This document shows positions 8,782 through 17,735 of a stretch of 64,000 nucleotides of DNA, one piece after another. The stretch is from CAWIHS01 sp963836005 (GTDB lineage Bacteria > Pseudomonadota > Gammaproteobacteria > GRL18): the NCBI GenBank assembly GCA_963836005.1, contig CAWIHS010000002.1, positions 62,001-126,000 of the forward strand, read 5' to 3'. Numbering within the stretch: the first letter of the stretch is position 1; the number at the start of each line of letters is the position of its first letter. Under the pieces are notes generated by a model. That model was not told where the DNA came from, ran no database searches, and saw nothing but the letters and a program-made list of their open reading frames with translations. The position numbers and the translations under genes are program-made.

Positions 8782-9114
8782 TTACCCATTGGAAAAGATG
8801 GTTTGGATGCGTTCTGATACAATAGGCAGGCGATTTTCAACTACCAGCCAAACCGAATCAAGGTCAACTCCAAAGTATTGATGGATCAGAATATCGCGCA
8901 GACCGGCTATCTGTTTCCATGGGATATCAGGATTTTGTTCGCGGGTGGCGGGGCTAATGTTTTTAACTGCTTCGCCGATAATTTCAAGGTTACGAATGAC
9001 AGCATCCTGAATCATTTTTGTGGCGTAAAACTCACTTTTACCGCCAACCGTATACTTGTCTATATCAGTGATTGCATCAGCAATATGACGAAGATAGACA
9101 AGATCATTTTTCAT
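8782..9114 (-). CDS. hepT: HepT-like ribonuclease toxin (DUF86)
   Basis: A 110-residue all-helical HEPN-family protein. The RX4HXY active-site motif is present as RDILIHQYF near residue 74, preceded by the family block AVIRNLEIIGEAVKNIS. HepT is the toxin of the HepT/MntA (type VII) toxin-antitoxin system and cleaves RNA, or is held silent by AMPylation of its tyrosine by MntA. The gene overlaps the upstream mntA by 4 bases, the usual arrangement of this pair. Both frames are intact, so the module could be functional. It lies just inside the left rsmA-leader repeat, which fits cargo of an accessory island. Confidence 0.9.
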   Translation of the reverse strand: MKNDLVYLRHIADAITDIDKYTVGGKSEFYATKMIQDAVIRNLEIIGEAVKNISPATREQNPDIPWKQIAGLRDILIHQYFGVDLDSVWLVVENRLPIVSERIQTIFSNG

Positions 9115-9392
9115 ATGGGCCTGGCCTGACGCATAATGGTTTCTCGAAGATGGGGACTCAGCCCCTTTTCGGTAACTATATCCACCTTACGACCGAGCTG
9201 TCTTTCCAACTCCTGTTTCAATGCTATCAGATCCAGAAGATCCCGTCCGGGTTCAAGATTCACCAACAGATCCAGATCACTTGATGGTGTTGGTATGCCG
9301 TTGGCAAAAGAACCAAAAACCCGAACTTTTTTTGCGCCGTGCCTGGTGGCTATTTGTAAAATATCAGAGGTGTACTGCTGCAACATTGTCAT
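9111..9392 (-). CDS. mntA: MntA-like nucleotidyltransferase antitoxin
   Basis: A 93-residue minimal nucleotidyltransferase with the pol-beta signature GSFANGIPTPSSDLDLLV (about residues 27-44): a GSxxxG turn followed by the metal-binding DxD. In HepT/MntA pairs it inactivates HepT by adding AMP to the tyrosine of the RX4HXY motif. Start options are M1 and M3; the upstream sequence gives no strong ribosome site. Its stop overlaps the start of hepT by 4 bases, implying translational coupling and tight stoichiometry. Confidence 0.88.
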   Translation of the reverse strand: MTMLQQYTSDILQIATRHGAKKVRVFGSFANGIPTPSSDLDLLVNLEPGRDLLDLIALKQELERQLGRKVDIVTEKGLSPHLRETIMRQARPI

Positions 9393-9571
9393 GCTATACC
9401 CTTATCTTAAAAATCACATTGAGATAGCATAAATATAAATGTTTTTTTATTCTTTGCCAACACATATTCCTGAATCAGGAGACCCAATTAATGTATCTTT
9501 GATTATTGTACTATTATCATCTATTATTGCTAGTAAGACACAACCATCAGGATAATAATGGAGTTAGTCAG

Positions 9572-9877
9572 ATGCCCAAAGCCAGGAAGCAGCAAATCAG
9601 TCTTTCAGATACGCCCTACTACCACTGCATTTCACGCTGTGTCAGAGCGGATAAAAGAGGGCTTATTAAATCCGATACACCAGAAATTCTGCACAAACTC
9701 GGACTGGATGCCTACACCTGGGTAGAAACAGTGCAGGGCTTTTCCTCCCAGTTTCATACCTTCATCGTGCCGGAAGAACAATTAAAAGCGGTCTGCCAGA
9801 AACAAACGAAAAAGTGGCTTCGGGGTGTGAGGCTATGTCGCAGGTTGTTTAATAAACCAGATCCCTGTCCTGTTTAA
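9572..9877 (+). pseudogene. REP-associated tyrosine transposase, internally deleted
   Basis: The start (MPKARKQQISLSDTPYYHCI, SRCVR) is the conserved N-terminus of Y1/TnpA-REP transposases. After SRCVR the sequence jumps to a block reading DKRGLIKSDTPEILHKLGLD and WLRGVRLCRRLF, which normally lies near the C-terminus. The catalytic centre with the HUH motif and tyrosine, roughly 100-150 residues, is missing. The deletion kept the frame open, leaving 101 residues. It cannot be an active transposase. The upstream 22 codons of the open frame are not part of the family. REP-like fragments near 8.2-8.4 kb may be its former substrates. Confidence 0.8.
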
Positions 9878-10103
9878 TAAAACATATACTCACTAATCCC
9901 CGTTTTCATCGATGCAAGATCTTTGCAGAAGCATCCATTCCTTAAAATCTGTTTTATCTGTCTCAATTCGCTTAAATCTTAATTTTTTTGCTATTTCAAG
10001 AAGTTCATGAGCTAAAAAATAAAATAATCAACATTCATTTGAGAAACATGTCCTGTTGTTGGGTTATTCAATAGATGGGTGTCTTATTTTACCCCCAAAA
10101 AAA

Positions 10104-11399
10104 TTATTGTCTTATCAGCTTTGACAATTCTTGATATTTATCCTGCATTTTTATATTTTCAAACGGTACAATTTGAGGCACTTGTATCGTCATTAGTACA
10201 TCGAATGAATCTTTACTGGTTTTCAGTACTGAAAGCAGATCAGCACTGACTTCAACCGTATCATAAGTGTTTTGTGACAACTTAAGGTCTTTTTGTACCA
10301 TCTTTTGAGCTTCGGCCACTTTAGATTGTTGTTCTCTCAGGTTTTGCTTGTAGAGTTTTGCAGTTTTTAGAGTCAGTTCCTGTGCAGCCAGGTTATTTTT
10401 ATAGATCGCTTTGCGTTCGTCGCTATTCTCTTCTTGCATACTCTTTCTGGCATCTTTCTTAATGGCAGTCGTTTTTTCAATGATGCTATCAATCTTTGGA
10501 ATATAAACCGTTTCAACCATATCAATGTATTTCTGCTGCATGTAGTTTACCATTTCAAGCAGAACAACGTGCATACCATAGTATTTCTTGGCCTGCGTTA
10601 TTTCTTCGTTTGAAGCCTGAGTCAGTTCCATTAACTGAACAGTGATTTTCTTTAATACATCAAACACAACAGACATTTGAATAATATCGTCAGCATCGAC
10701 CCGTGCCAGAAGAATATCGACTTGCTGCTCAGTTAAGACGACACCAATATCATTCAGGCGCTCTTTAAAATGCACTTTAATCTTGACGATTTCAGCTTCA
10801 TAGTCAGCTATGTTTAACTTTTTTTCTTCAATCTTTTTATCAAAACCTTCTTTAGTAGTTTTGACCATGTGAATTCGTGGTGCAGTGATCTTGTCTTCTC
10901 TATATTGAGAAATGTTATTTTTGGAGGCTTCGATTCTCTGGTTCAAATCTGCAATTTTTTCTTGATAGTCGTTAATGCTTTCGTCCTCTAACATTACCAA
11001 AGTCTTATCCAGAATTTTATTCAAATCATTCTGTAGAGACTCTTTGTCATCACCAAAGAGGGCGCTATCAGGCGCTATTTTGATTTCATCAACAACGGTT
11101 AAACCTTCTTCAAGTTGACTAAAAACATTGCTCCACATATCACGAAATCGCTCATCTTCTTGATCAGCCCGCATTTGTTTTCGAGTTTCTTCTGATTCTG
11201 GTGATGTGGTATTGGTTGAATCCCACGCTTCTTTAGTGCTGTTCCAGGCTTCTGAGCTATATTCTTTGGATTTATCCCAACCTTTTTCACTATACTCTTT
11301 AGTTGCTTCCCAACCACTTTTAACTGAGTCACTCCAATCAGAATAGGTAAGGTTAGAGTAAGAGGCTAATACCACTAAAAAAATTGCTGTATGTTTCAT
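10104..11399 (-). CDS. Secreted coiled-coil protein of unknown function
   Basis: A 431-residue protein with an N-terminal signal peptide (MKHTAIFLVVLASYSNLTYS). A short repetitive segment follows (about 20-65) in which SGWEATKEYSEKGWDKSKEY-type units alternate Trp, Lys and Glu about every 11 residues, reminiscent of amphipathic helical repeats. The rest is charged and strongly helical with heptad-like spacing, especially about 130-205 and 290-385, so an elongated periplasmic coiled coil is likely. There are no cysteines after the signal and no lipobox. I cannot name a family. It sits in the accessory island with a possible small ORF 41 bases upstream on the same strand. The frame is long and intact, so it is probably a real cargo gene. 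Confidence 0.7.
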   Translation of the reverse strand: MKHTAIFLVVLASYSNLTYSDWSDSVKSGWEATKEYSEKGWDKSKEYSSEAWNSTKEAWDSTNTTSPESEETRKQMRADQEDERFRDMWSNVFSQLEEGLTVVDEIKIAPDSALFGDDKESLQNDLNKILDKTLVMLEDESINDYQEKIADLNQRIEASKNNISQYREDKITAPRIHMVKTTKEGFDKKIEEKKLNIADYEAEIVKIKVHFKERLNDIGVVLTEQQVDILLARVDADDIIQMSVVFDVLKKITVQLMELTQASNEEITQAKKYYGMHVVLLEMVNYMQQKYIDMVETVYIPKIDSIIEKTTAIKKDARKSMQEENSDERKAIYKNNLAAQELTLKTAKLYKQNLREQQSKVAEAQKMVQKDLKLSQNTYDTVEVSADLLSVLKTSKDSFDVLMTIQVPQIVPFENIKMQDKYQELSKLIRQ

Positions 11400-11440
11400 A
11401 CTAATTCCTGATCTCTAGCTAACCGTCTACCCTTTTTATT

Positions 11441-11623
11441 TTATTTCAAAACAAAAGTAGCTAATGCTTTTTGTATAGATAAAATATTTGTATTTTTCTT
11501 AAATGTCTTTACTACCGTTGGTGTATGTGAGCTTGAAACCCATATTTTCAGTTCAGAATCCAAATCAAAATTTCCTGCTGTTTCTACAGAAAAATGATAA
11601 ATTGATTTATACGTAACCGCCAA
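11441..11623 (-). CDS. Possible small protein, low confidence
   Basis: A 60-codon frame starting at TTG, preceded by a GGTGGGA-like ribosome site and ending 41 bases before the coiled-coil gene on the same strand. The residues (YHFSVETAGNFDLDSELKIWV and onward) look like a beta-rich domain fragment. It has no recognisable family and could equally be the eroded remnant of a longer gene. The spacing makes co-transcription with the downstream gene possible. Confidence 0.3.
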   Translation of the reverse strand: MAVTYKSIYHFSVETAGNFDLDSELKIWVSSSHTPTVVKTFKKNTNILSIQKALATFVLK

Positions 11624-11694
11624 TTAATCCCACCTTTTATCTGATAGCAATATTGTTCAGACTGTTACTTTGCAAATCATACAAAGGTTACGTC

Positions 11695-11820
11695 ATGCCC
11701 CACGAAAGAAATGAAGAAATGCGAGATTATATTGAAGCCTGGAAAGTCAGTCGATTAAGTCAAACCGATTATTGCCAGCATAACAATATAAAACCTCATA
11801 TTTTTGTAGTAGTTAAGAAC
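11695..11820 (+). pseudogene. IS66-type TnpA accessory protein, N-terminal remnant
   Basis: From the ATG at 11695 (AAAGG 8 bases upstream) the frame reads MPHERNEEMRDYIEAWKVSR, LSQTDYCQHNNIKPHIF, the helix-turn-helix start of TnpA-like proteins of IS66-family elements. The match ends near 11810 and the remaining open frame to 11958 is low-complexity and unrelated. No TnpB or TnpC genes follow, so this is a truncated relic of an insertion sequence. Confidence 0.65.
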
Positions 11821-12077
11821 TATTCAATTAAAACTTACCCACTCATTCTTCAGAATGAGGCTATTATAAATAGTTTCTCACTATATTATCCTCTTTTCCT
11901 CCCACCAAATCTTCACCCCACAACAGCATTAGTACTACTTGGAATTTCTCTAATATAGGTTACTTTCCCTCACGTTATACATAACTCTCGAAATACAGAA
12001 AACTGCACTAAGCAGCCTTTCAACGGATATAGTGTTATAAAGAAAATATTACAAGCTTAAAACGTGAATAATGCATT

Positions 12078-12551
12078 TCATTTGACCGCCTGCAACATTT
12101 TTTTACCCTTCAAGATATCTAACCAATGAACCAGAGTTTTGCCACGATTGGTTGTGAAAATGGAGACTGAGCCATCTTTGCGAACGGTAATACCGGTTTT
12201 TAAGCAGCGACCTCGAATATAATCTGCATAGAATTTCAAGATGCCTCCAGCAAATTCAAGGCCGTCAAACAGATCGGCGACTGTAAATTGATCTTTATCT
12301 TCAAAGTCGATATCTGAGATTCCTCTTGGTCTGGCGGCATCAAATGACAAAACGGCCAATACGAAAATGAATCCGAAGGCTCCCCATTCAACATCTTCTT
12401 CCGTTGGTTTTTTGTCTTCGTCGACCATTTGTAAATCTATTTTAATGTGTAGATTTTCACCATCGACCGTGGGTTGTATATCTTGTTTGGTGACTTCGAA
12501 ATTGATCAAAGCACCGGTTTCTACCAATTTGTGACCTGCTTTGGTGTCCAT
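12078..12551 (-). CDS. Hypothetical protein, island cargo
   Basis: I choose the start at 12551 (MDTKAGHKLVETG) because GAGGA lies directly upstream, rather than the further ATG at 12563. The product of about 157 residues begins with a beta-rich region and contains a hydrophobic central stretch (WGAFGFIFVLAVLSF, about residues 61-75) that could be a buried helix or one weak membrane segment. A possible second domain follows (TVADLFDGLEFAGGILKFYA; TGITVRKDGSVSIFTTNRGK). I do not recognise it. Both flanks are intergenic and AT-rich, so it appears to be a monocistronic accessory gene. The intact frame and good ribosome site argue that it is real. Confidence 0.6.
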   Translation of the reverse strand: MDTKAGHKLVETGALINFEVTKQDIQPTVDGENLHIKIDLQMVDEDKKPTEEDVEWGAFGFIFVLAVLSFDAARPRGISDIDFEDKDQFTVADLFDGLEFAGGILKFYADYIRGRCLKTGITVRKDGSVSIFTTNRGKTLVHWLDILKGKKMLQAVK

Positions 12552-12757
12552 ATTCCTCACCATCTTAAATAAATCCGATTGTGGTAATTAAATGCTCATT
12601 TTTGCTTCCATTACCGATAGTGATGCAAAAAACAATATTTTCAACCACCAAATCAGTGAATTCGCTATTGCGAATGCATCATTAATAATTGTTTTTTATA
12701 GGGTAAACAAGATATTATATCCTGAAAATATTTATTCTAAAAGGTAAAGCGAAAGAG

Positions 12758-13651
12758 ATGGCGGAGCAAAATAAACCACCAATGATTTTTCTTGCAGGCC
12801 CACCAGGCGTTGGAAAAAGTAGTTTAGGAAGTGGTGTTTGCAGTGATCTAAGTCTTAAGTTTCTTGATCTCTCAACACCTATTATTCAGAGTGCGTCGTT
12901 GACATCGGAGAAATAAAAACTAGAAAGCGCGATTGAGGATAAATCTGCTGATGTAGTGGCTCTTTCCTGGCGTATACAGCAGGATAAAAATATCCGAACC
13001 TTAGCTCGGCGTTCTGGATGTCTGCTCTTACTTTGGGCTCATCCTTTGGAAATGCAAGCACGCTCCGGACATTCTGAATCTGTTCTTACTCCAGTTGCCA
13101 GACTAAAAACAAAAGGTGGTTTTGGCCGTGACGGGACGGGTTGTCGGGAATTTCGTAGTCTTGATAGAACATCCACAGAAACTCTTATGCTTCTGGATAC
13201 GCCGTTCGATGAAGCCGTCAAATACCTAAAAAAGTATATTATTTCCATTCAAGAGGAAATTTCAGAACCCCCTGCGGTTCGTGAGGGTTTGATACACTGG
13301 GTAGATAATTGGCATGCGGAATATGGTATTAAAAAGGAAATAGTCAAAATAATTGTTGATGCTATGGCTCTTTACACATTGCACCTCAAGTCACAGGGAG
13401 CATCGTCTCGAAGTCTTTCTGGGGTTTATAGTGACTTGGATGCTGCGGGCATGTTAGTGATGGGATACGATAGCCCTAAGGGAAGAAAGCCGGAAAAGAT
13501 ACTGAGTTGTTTTTACTCTCCACCATGGATGTATGAATTTGAGAGAAGATATTCTGACTCACCATGGGCGATAACAAGATATAAGAAAAATCTAAGAGGT
13601 TTTTCTAAATTCCTCCAGGAATCTGGGATGTTACCCAAAGATGAGGATTAG
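12758..13651 (+). pseudogene. Shikimate-kinase-like P-loop protein with an in-frame TAA
   Basis: From the ATG at 12758 (RBS-like AAAGG upstream) the frame reads a P-loop, FLAGPPGVGKSSLGSGVC. It reaches TAA at 12914 (codon 53) and then stays open to 13651 without any frame change, for 297 codons plus stop. The middle region (LLLLWAHPLEMQARSGHSES, then GTGCREFRSLDRTSTETLML) resembles the lid and RxxR part of shikimate-kinase-like small-molecule kinases. The C-terminal 130 residues are helical and unassigned. A single nonsense codon in an otherwise intact reading frame points to recent inactivation. Recoding or a sequencing error cannot be excluded. A downstream restart at 12956 would lack the nucleotide-binding loop. 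Confidence 0.65.
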
Positions 13652-13708
13652 CTACTTGAGTTGGCAAATTAATACAAAGATTAACGTTCGAACTTATTAG
13701 CGTTTATT

Positions 13709-14086
13709 ATGAAACCGATACTACAGTGGACAGAAGATTGGGAAATTGGTATTGATATTCCCAGAGAAAGTGAAATATCACGGCAAGTTTTAGAGTTGTT
13801 TGTTGAATTTTGGAGTGATGAAGGGATTGAAGAAAAATCCAAATCCACATTAAATCGTTATCGCGCGGCTCTTATATCGCTAGGTAGTTATGTTGTAGAG
13901 CAATCCACATCCGAAGAATTGATGGGAAAAACTGCTAAAGAGTTGCTTCTTATGTCCATAGATGATGAAGGAGGTCCATTTCTTTTTCAAGATGAAGAAA
14001 CTTGGCAGAACGAATTTGATATGGTTTGCAGAAAATTACATAAATATTATGTTCGTAAAAAGCGCAAACAAGAGCATCCACCATAA
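13709..14086 (+). CDS. Hypothetical protein, possible recombinase-N-terminus-like fold
   Basis: A 125-residue acidic protein beginning 57 bases after the P-loop gene and on the same strand, so possibly co-transcribed with it. The stretch FVEFWSDEGIEEKSKSTLNR followed by YRAALISLGSYVVEQ resembles the SAM-like core-binding domain of tyrosine recombinases. The catalytic domain is absent, and the helical pattern is not specific enough for an assignment. The C-terminus is basic (YYVRKKRKQEHPP), consistent with nucleic-acid contact. No family is recognised. Its retention next to an inactivated kinase-like gene suggests a two-gene accessory unit in decay. Confidence 0.5.
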   Translation: MKPILQWTEDWEIGIDIPRESEISRQVLELFVEFWSDEGIEEKSKSTLNRYRAALISLGSYVVEQSTSEELMGKTAKELLLMSIDDEGGPFLFQDEETWQNEFDMVCRKLHKYYVRKKRKQEHPP

Positions 14087-14270
14087 AATCTTGTCGATAT
14101 TGTTATTCAAAATTATGAGTTTGTTTTAACCTTATGTACCACAAATAACTCCTTTGGGACGATACCGAAATTTTCACAATGTCACTTCAGCAGTCATGAT
14201 CTGTTTAAAAACATTGTTGAGAGTTCGAATAATCCTGACACCCTATATATCCCTCATTACCTACACACAT

Positions 14271-14322
14271 AAGGACTTTTTTACTAATACCTATATATAG
14301 AGGTATTAATAACAAAGTCCTT
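14271..14322. terminator. Nested inverted repeat between convergent genes
   Basis: Outer arms aaggacttt (14271-14279) and aaagtcctt (14314-14322) enclose inner arms aatacct (14286-14292) and aggtatt (14301-14307). It lies between a plus-strand gene ending at 14086 and a minus-strand gene ending at 14336, so a bidirectional terminator is plausible. The T-run lies inside the structure rather than after it, which weakens the call. Confidence 0.4.
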
Positions 14323-14335
14323 ATCCACCAACACA

Positions 14336-14581
14336 TCACCCAGCCTTTTTTTCAATTGGTGTAATATCATCGATTTTCCACTGACGCAGCATGGCATCCT
14401 GAAACTTCTTCCGGTTGTTTTTAAATACATCCTGAGCAATTACCAATGCTTGCTGGGGTGAATTAGCTGTGATATTCGTTCGCCAGTACATATCAATACC
14501 ACCCACATCTGTGGTCAGTGTTACCTGATATCTCATTTCATCGGATCCACCCGCTTTTATCTTGATTTCTTTCAGTATCAT
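14336..14581 (-). CDS. Small hypothetical protein
   Basis: An 81-residue protein whose ATG at 14581 follows AAGGA with 6-base spacing, so the start is well placed. A beta-strand-like segment (MRYQVTLTTDVGGIDMYWRT) is followed by a helix (SPQQALVIAQDVFKNNRKKF), giving an alternating beta/alpha pattern of a small single domain. It ends in basic and polar residues. There are no cysteines and no membrane segment. The family is unknown. It sits among mobile-element debris close to the broken integrase, where small orphan genes of prophage or element origin are common. Confidence 0.55.
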   Translation of the reverse strand: MILKEIKIKAGGSDEMRYQVTLTTDVGGIDMYWRTNITANSPQQALVIAQDVFKNNRKKFQDAMLRQWKIDDITPIEKKAG

Positions 14582-14854
14582 TTTTTATCCTTTTTAGGGT
14601 CCCCAGTAACTGTCAGGCTATCCCCGCATAAATCGTGCTGTTTTACGTATTGTAGGTTCAGTATTGGGTCCCAAGATAAGGTTAAAGACCTATCTGACAC
14701 CCTTGTATTACATATTATTTGATTTCAGGAGTATTTATGATCATTGGCAACCGGATCCGAATATTTAAACAGTAAAAACTAAACCAATAATTCATAAAAA
14801 CCGTTGTCCTTTTCATGTATCCAGGGGATTGTAGGCTACATGGAGGGCAGTTAA

Positions 14855-15040
14855 ATGAAACCATTAGTGATACAAGAACTCGGTAAGCAATTGAAAGGAA
14901 CATCAACAGACGAAGCATAGACATTGATTAACGACTACTTTTCCCAGATCATTTGGAATCTTGAAAAACAGGAATGGGATAGCATATCAGATATCGAAAA
15001 ACAGTTATTTATTGAATGTGCAATTAAAAATATAAAGTAA
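14855..15040 (+). pseudogene. Small ORF with in-frame TAG
   Basis: Preceded by a good ribosome site (GGAGGG, 6 bases before ATG), the frame reads MKPLVIQELGKQLKGTSTDE-A, TAG at 14918, then TLINDYFSQIIWNLEKQEWD and SDIEKQLFIECAIKN to a TAA at 15038. The part after the TAG is a well-formed amphipathic helix-rich sequence in the same frame, so the intact protein would be 60-61 residues. It is either a nonsense-inactivated small gene or, less likely, a recoded codon. No family is recognised. Confidence 0.45.
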
Positions 15041-15199
15041 AAAAACAGATTTCCTGATATCAAATAACTCATTTATATCTCCCATTTTTTACCGCCATAA
15101 TTCCTTATATATCCCGCAATTTGCTGTTGTCTTATGGGCTGATTGGTAGGATAGTTTTATTAAAAGAATTTAAAAAAACATGGAACTTTGGAGACAATT

Positions 15200-16250
15200 A
15201 TGAGCGTTTACAAAAGAGGAAAATACTGGGTTGTACAGTTCAATTACAACAAGAAAACCTATACTCGCAGTTCAAAATCTACCCGTAAACGTGATGCCCA
15301 GGAATTAGAACGTCAGATGCGTCAACAATTGGTTGATACGCAGGTCCTTGGCCATCGTGAACACATCAAATTATATGATGCATGTGAAACATTACTGAAT
15401 ACCAGCAAAGATTCTGGAGCATACGGCACCCTGGTTACGGCAATTAACCGGTTCAAGGACTATTTCACTGATGTTTATCTTGAAGTATCTCAAACCGACA
15501 GTTATCCCGCTGGGTTGAATATGAACGTCAGCGTGGGATCAAGATATCACGATCCGTTTGTGGTCAAGACAATTCAATAAGATCTGCCGCAATGCAAAAC
15601 GTCTTGGTTATTATATCCCTGAATATGAATGGGGCGAATGGAATATCAAGGATAAACCGATCCGTTACCTGACGGATGATGAAGAGCAGAGAATTTTAAA
15701 TGAACTCGACCCTTAACCAGTTAAAGATCCCTACCACAAGAGATCCCGTCAGGCAGCCAGAGATATCTTTATTTTAATGGTTGATGCTGGTTTCAGGATC
15801 AATGAGGCGAGTACGCTAAAATGGGCTGATATTGATTTTGGTAATGGTGTGATCTATCTGTACAGAACAAAAGTATCCAATGATGATTTCATCCCGATGA
15901 CTCCTCGTCTTCATACTACCCTTTTAAATAGGCAGAATTCTGTTGATGGTGAGTATGTATTCCCCGGTAGATTTGGTGGACACAAAACGATTCAGAATAA
16001 TCGGGCATTGGAAGCAGCATTTAAGAGAGCGGGGATTACAGATATTTCATCTCACAATATGAGAAAAACATTTGCTACTCGTTTATTGAGTCGTGGGGCT
16101 GTCATTACGGATGTTCAGCATTTGCTGGGGCATTCTTCGGTAAAGACTACTGAGAGAGCGTATGCTGCCTTTGTTAAGAATGAACGGTTTAAGCAGACGA
16201 TTGATTTGCTTGATCAGCCTGTGCAGCCAGATTTGAGGATGGTAAAGTGA
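15200..16250 (+). pseudogene. Tyrosine recombinase (phage-type integrase), frameshifted and nonsense-interrupted
   Basis: The ATG at 15200 follows GGAG. The N-terminal part (MSVYKRGKYWVVQFNYNKKT) is the arm-type DNA-binding domain. The frame is lost near 15500: in other frames the sequence continues as RWVEYERQRGIKIS, then RQFNKICRNAKRLGYYIPEY, so at least two indels occurred. A TAA at 15714 interrupts the corrected frame. The catalytic domain follows and looks intact: GFRINEASTLKW (Arg I), HNMRKTF (His-x-x-Arg), LLGHSS and the Tyr in TERAYAAF. This was probably the integrase that brought in part of the island. As it stands it cannot make a full-length recombinase. Confidence 0.85.
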
Positions 16251-16615
16251 ATCTGTTCAGGATTGTGTTTATTCTAATTGGTGCACAATGTAAGACACTG
16301 CACCCGCATAGGATATTAAGTGTAAATAGTTAGATTTGACTCCTTCTCCTTATTTTATTAAGTTTAGAACATATCTTGAGAAAGAAAAGAAGTCCGTGGA
16401 AATTTAATATATTTGATACTCAGCCAAGGGCTGTCGCAATACGGTGGAAAAATTAACATGTAGTTTTGACCAGGCCTGTATTCACAAGGTATGAAAACCC
16501 CGTTGTTTCTGCGATGATGCCGTACTTTGTTGATAAATGTTAATGAAACTTATCTAAGCTGGCAGTAGGATGTAAAAAAAACATTATTCTAGGATTATAT
16601 CCTGTGGAGGCTGTG
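16251..16615. other. Intergenic region, no gene seen
   Basis: AT-rich spacer after the broken integrase. Its last 55 bases (from about 16559, gcagtaggatgt...) are the beginning of the segment repeated at 19169-19412. Nothing else is identifiable. Confidence 0.4.
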
Positions 16616-17689
16616 GTGAATAATAAATTAAATAGACGATCTGTTTTTCAGTATTTTTTTTCACCACGACAGTTTCTGCTGCTCGGCCTGGTCCTCCAGG
16701 CGCTATGGTGGTCGGGCGCCGCCATTGCCTTACCTGCCCCTGCCAGTCAGCAGCTCATCACTCCCTATCAAGCCATTGCGACGCCGGTTCTGGATGCCAA
16801 AGCGAGTGCTTCACAACCTGTTGCCGTAGGCGCAGCCTCTGACGGCAGCGGGGATCTGGAGTTGCAGATACGCATTGATGCGCTGGATGTGCCGATGGAT
16901 GCCTATTTCGGTATCATGGCGCCGGAGATTGTCCCCGACACACTCTTTCTGCTGGATGGCGAGGGGGCTCTGCAGCCTTTTAAAGACCCCCTGATCCCCT
17001 GGAAGACCAGTATCAGTTCCCTGGACGAGCAACCCTTTGGCTCGATCCCTTTGGCCGCATTGCCCGACGGCACGTACTACTTTTACCTTTTATTGAATGC
17101 CGCACAACAAAACCCGGCTCAGGCAAACTATTACCTGTGGGCGACAACGCTAACAATAAGCAAGGGCGTTATACTTGAAACCGGTGAACCCGCGGCGCCT
17201 TTTAGAACCATAGGCGGCAACGGCATGGTGACCACTTTTCATGTGGATCCCGATTCCGGCAAACCGACGGGAATGACATTTCTGAACGCAGCGGGTCAAA
17301 GCGCCTTTGTGGCCACAGATCCGGCTACCGGACTGCCTGATTATCTTGTGTCAGATGATGCCGTGCTGGTTTTCAGTAATGTGCGGGTTGATGAAGGCCT
17401 GCTGGATATGGGGGTGATTTATCCGGATGGAAGTGATGCCTTTATCCAGGACTTTTCCTTTGGCCCGTTAACAACGCCGGTAACGCTTAAATTCAGTGAT
17501 CTAACGCAAAGGGCAGCCGAACCTGTGAATGCAGAAGAAGTACGCAGACAAAAGTTTCTGAATCTCTACGGCGCCTTTGGCGTTACGATGAGTGTTACTG
17601 GCTGTCTGACCAGTGCGATAGTGACTGCGGGCGGGGCACTGGGCGCTGCTGGTACTGCAGAGTTTCCCCGGTATCCCTGTTCTTTTTGA
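16616..17689 (+). pseudogene. Secreted PKD-domain surface protein, N-terminal part, ended by a frameshift
   Basis: The GTG at 16616 is preferred over 16604 because GGAGG (16606-16610) is then correctly spaced. A long N-terminal basic region and hydrophobic segment (FLLLGLVLQALWWSGAAIAL) form the signal peptide. The following 320 residues are an acidic beta-rich ectodomain with no named family. The frame closes at TGA 17687-17689 just after GGALGAAGTA. The next frame reads on directly from about 17660 (QSFPGIPVLFDISATAGATT) into the 17736-19067 ORF. One base has therefore been gained or lost near 17655-17665, splitting an original protein of about 815 residues. By eye the segment is richer in G+C than its neighbours, suggesting transfer. 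Confidence 0.75.
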
Positions 17690-17735
17690 TATCTCCGCTA
17701 CTGCGGGCGCGACGACTGTTGCCTGCGGCACGGCG

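Noticed and set aside
14715..14924. 69-codon minus-strand frame
   Set aside because: It overlaps the plus-strand small ORF with a better ribosome site and more protein-like composition.
14855..15040. Pyrrolysine reading of the in-frame TAG
   Set aside because: No Pyl genes are seen, and neighbouring genes carry TAA stops too, so decay explains it better.
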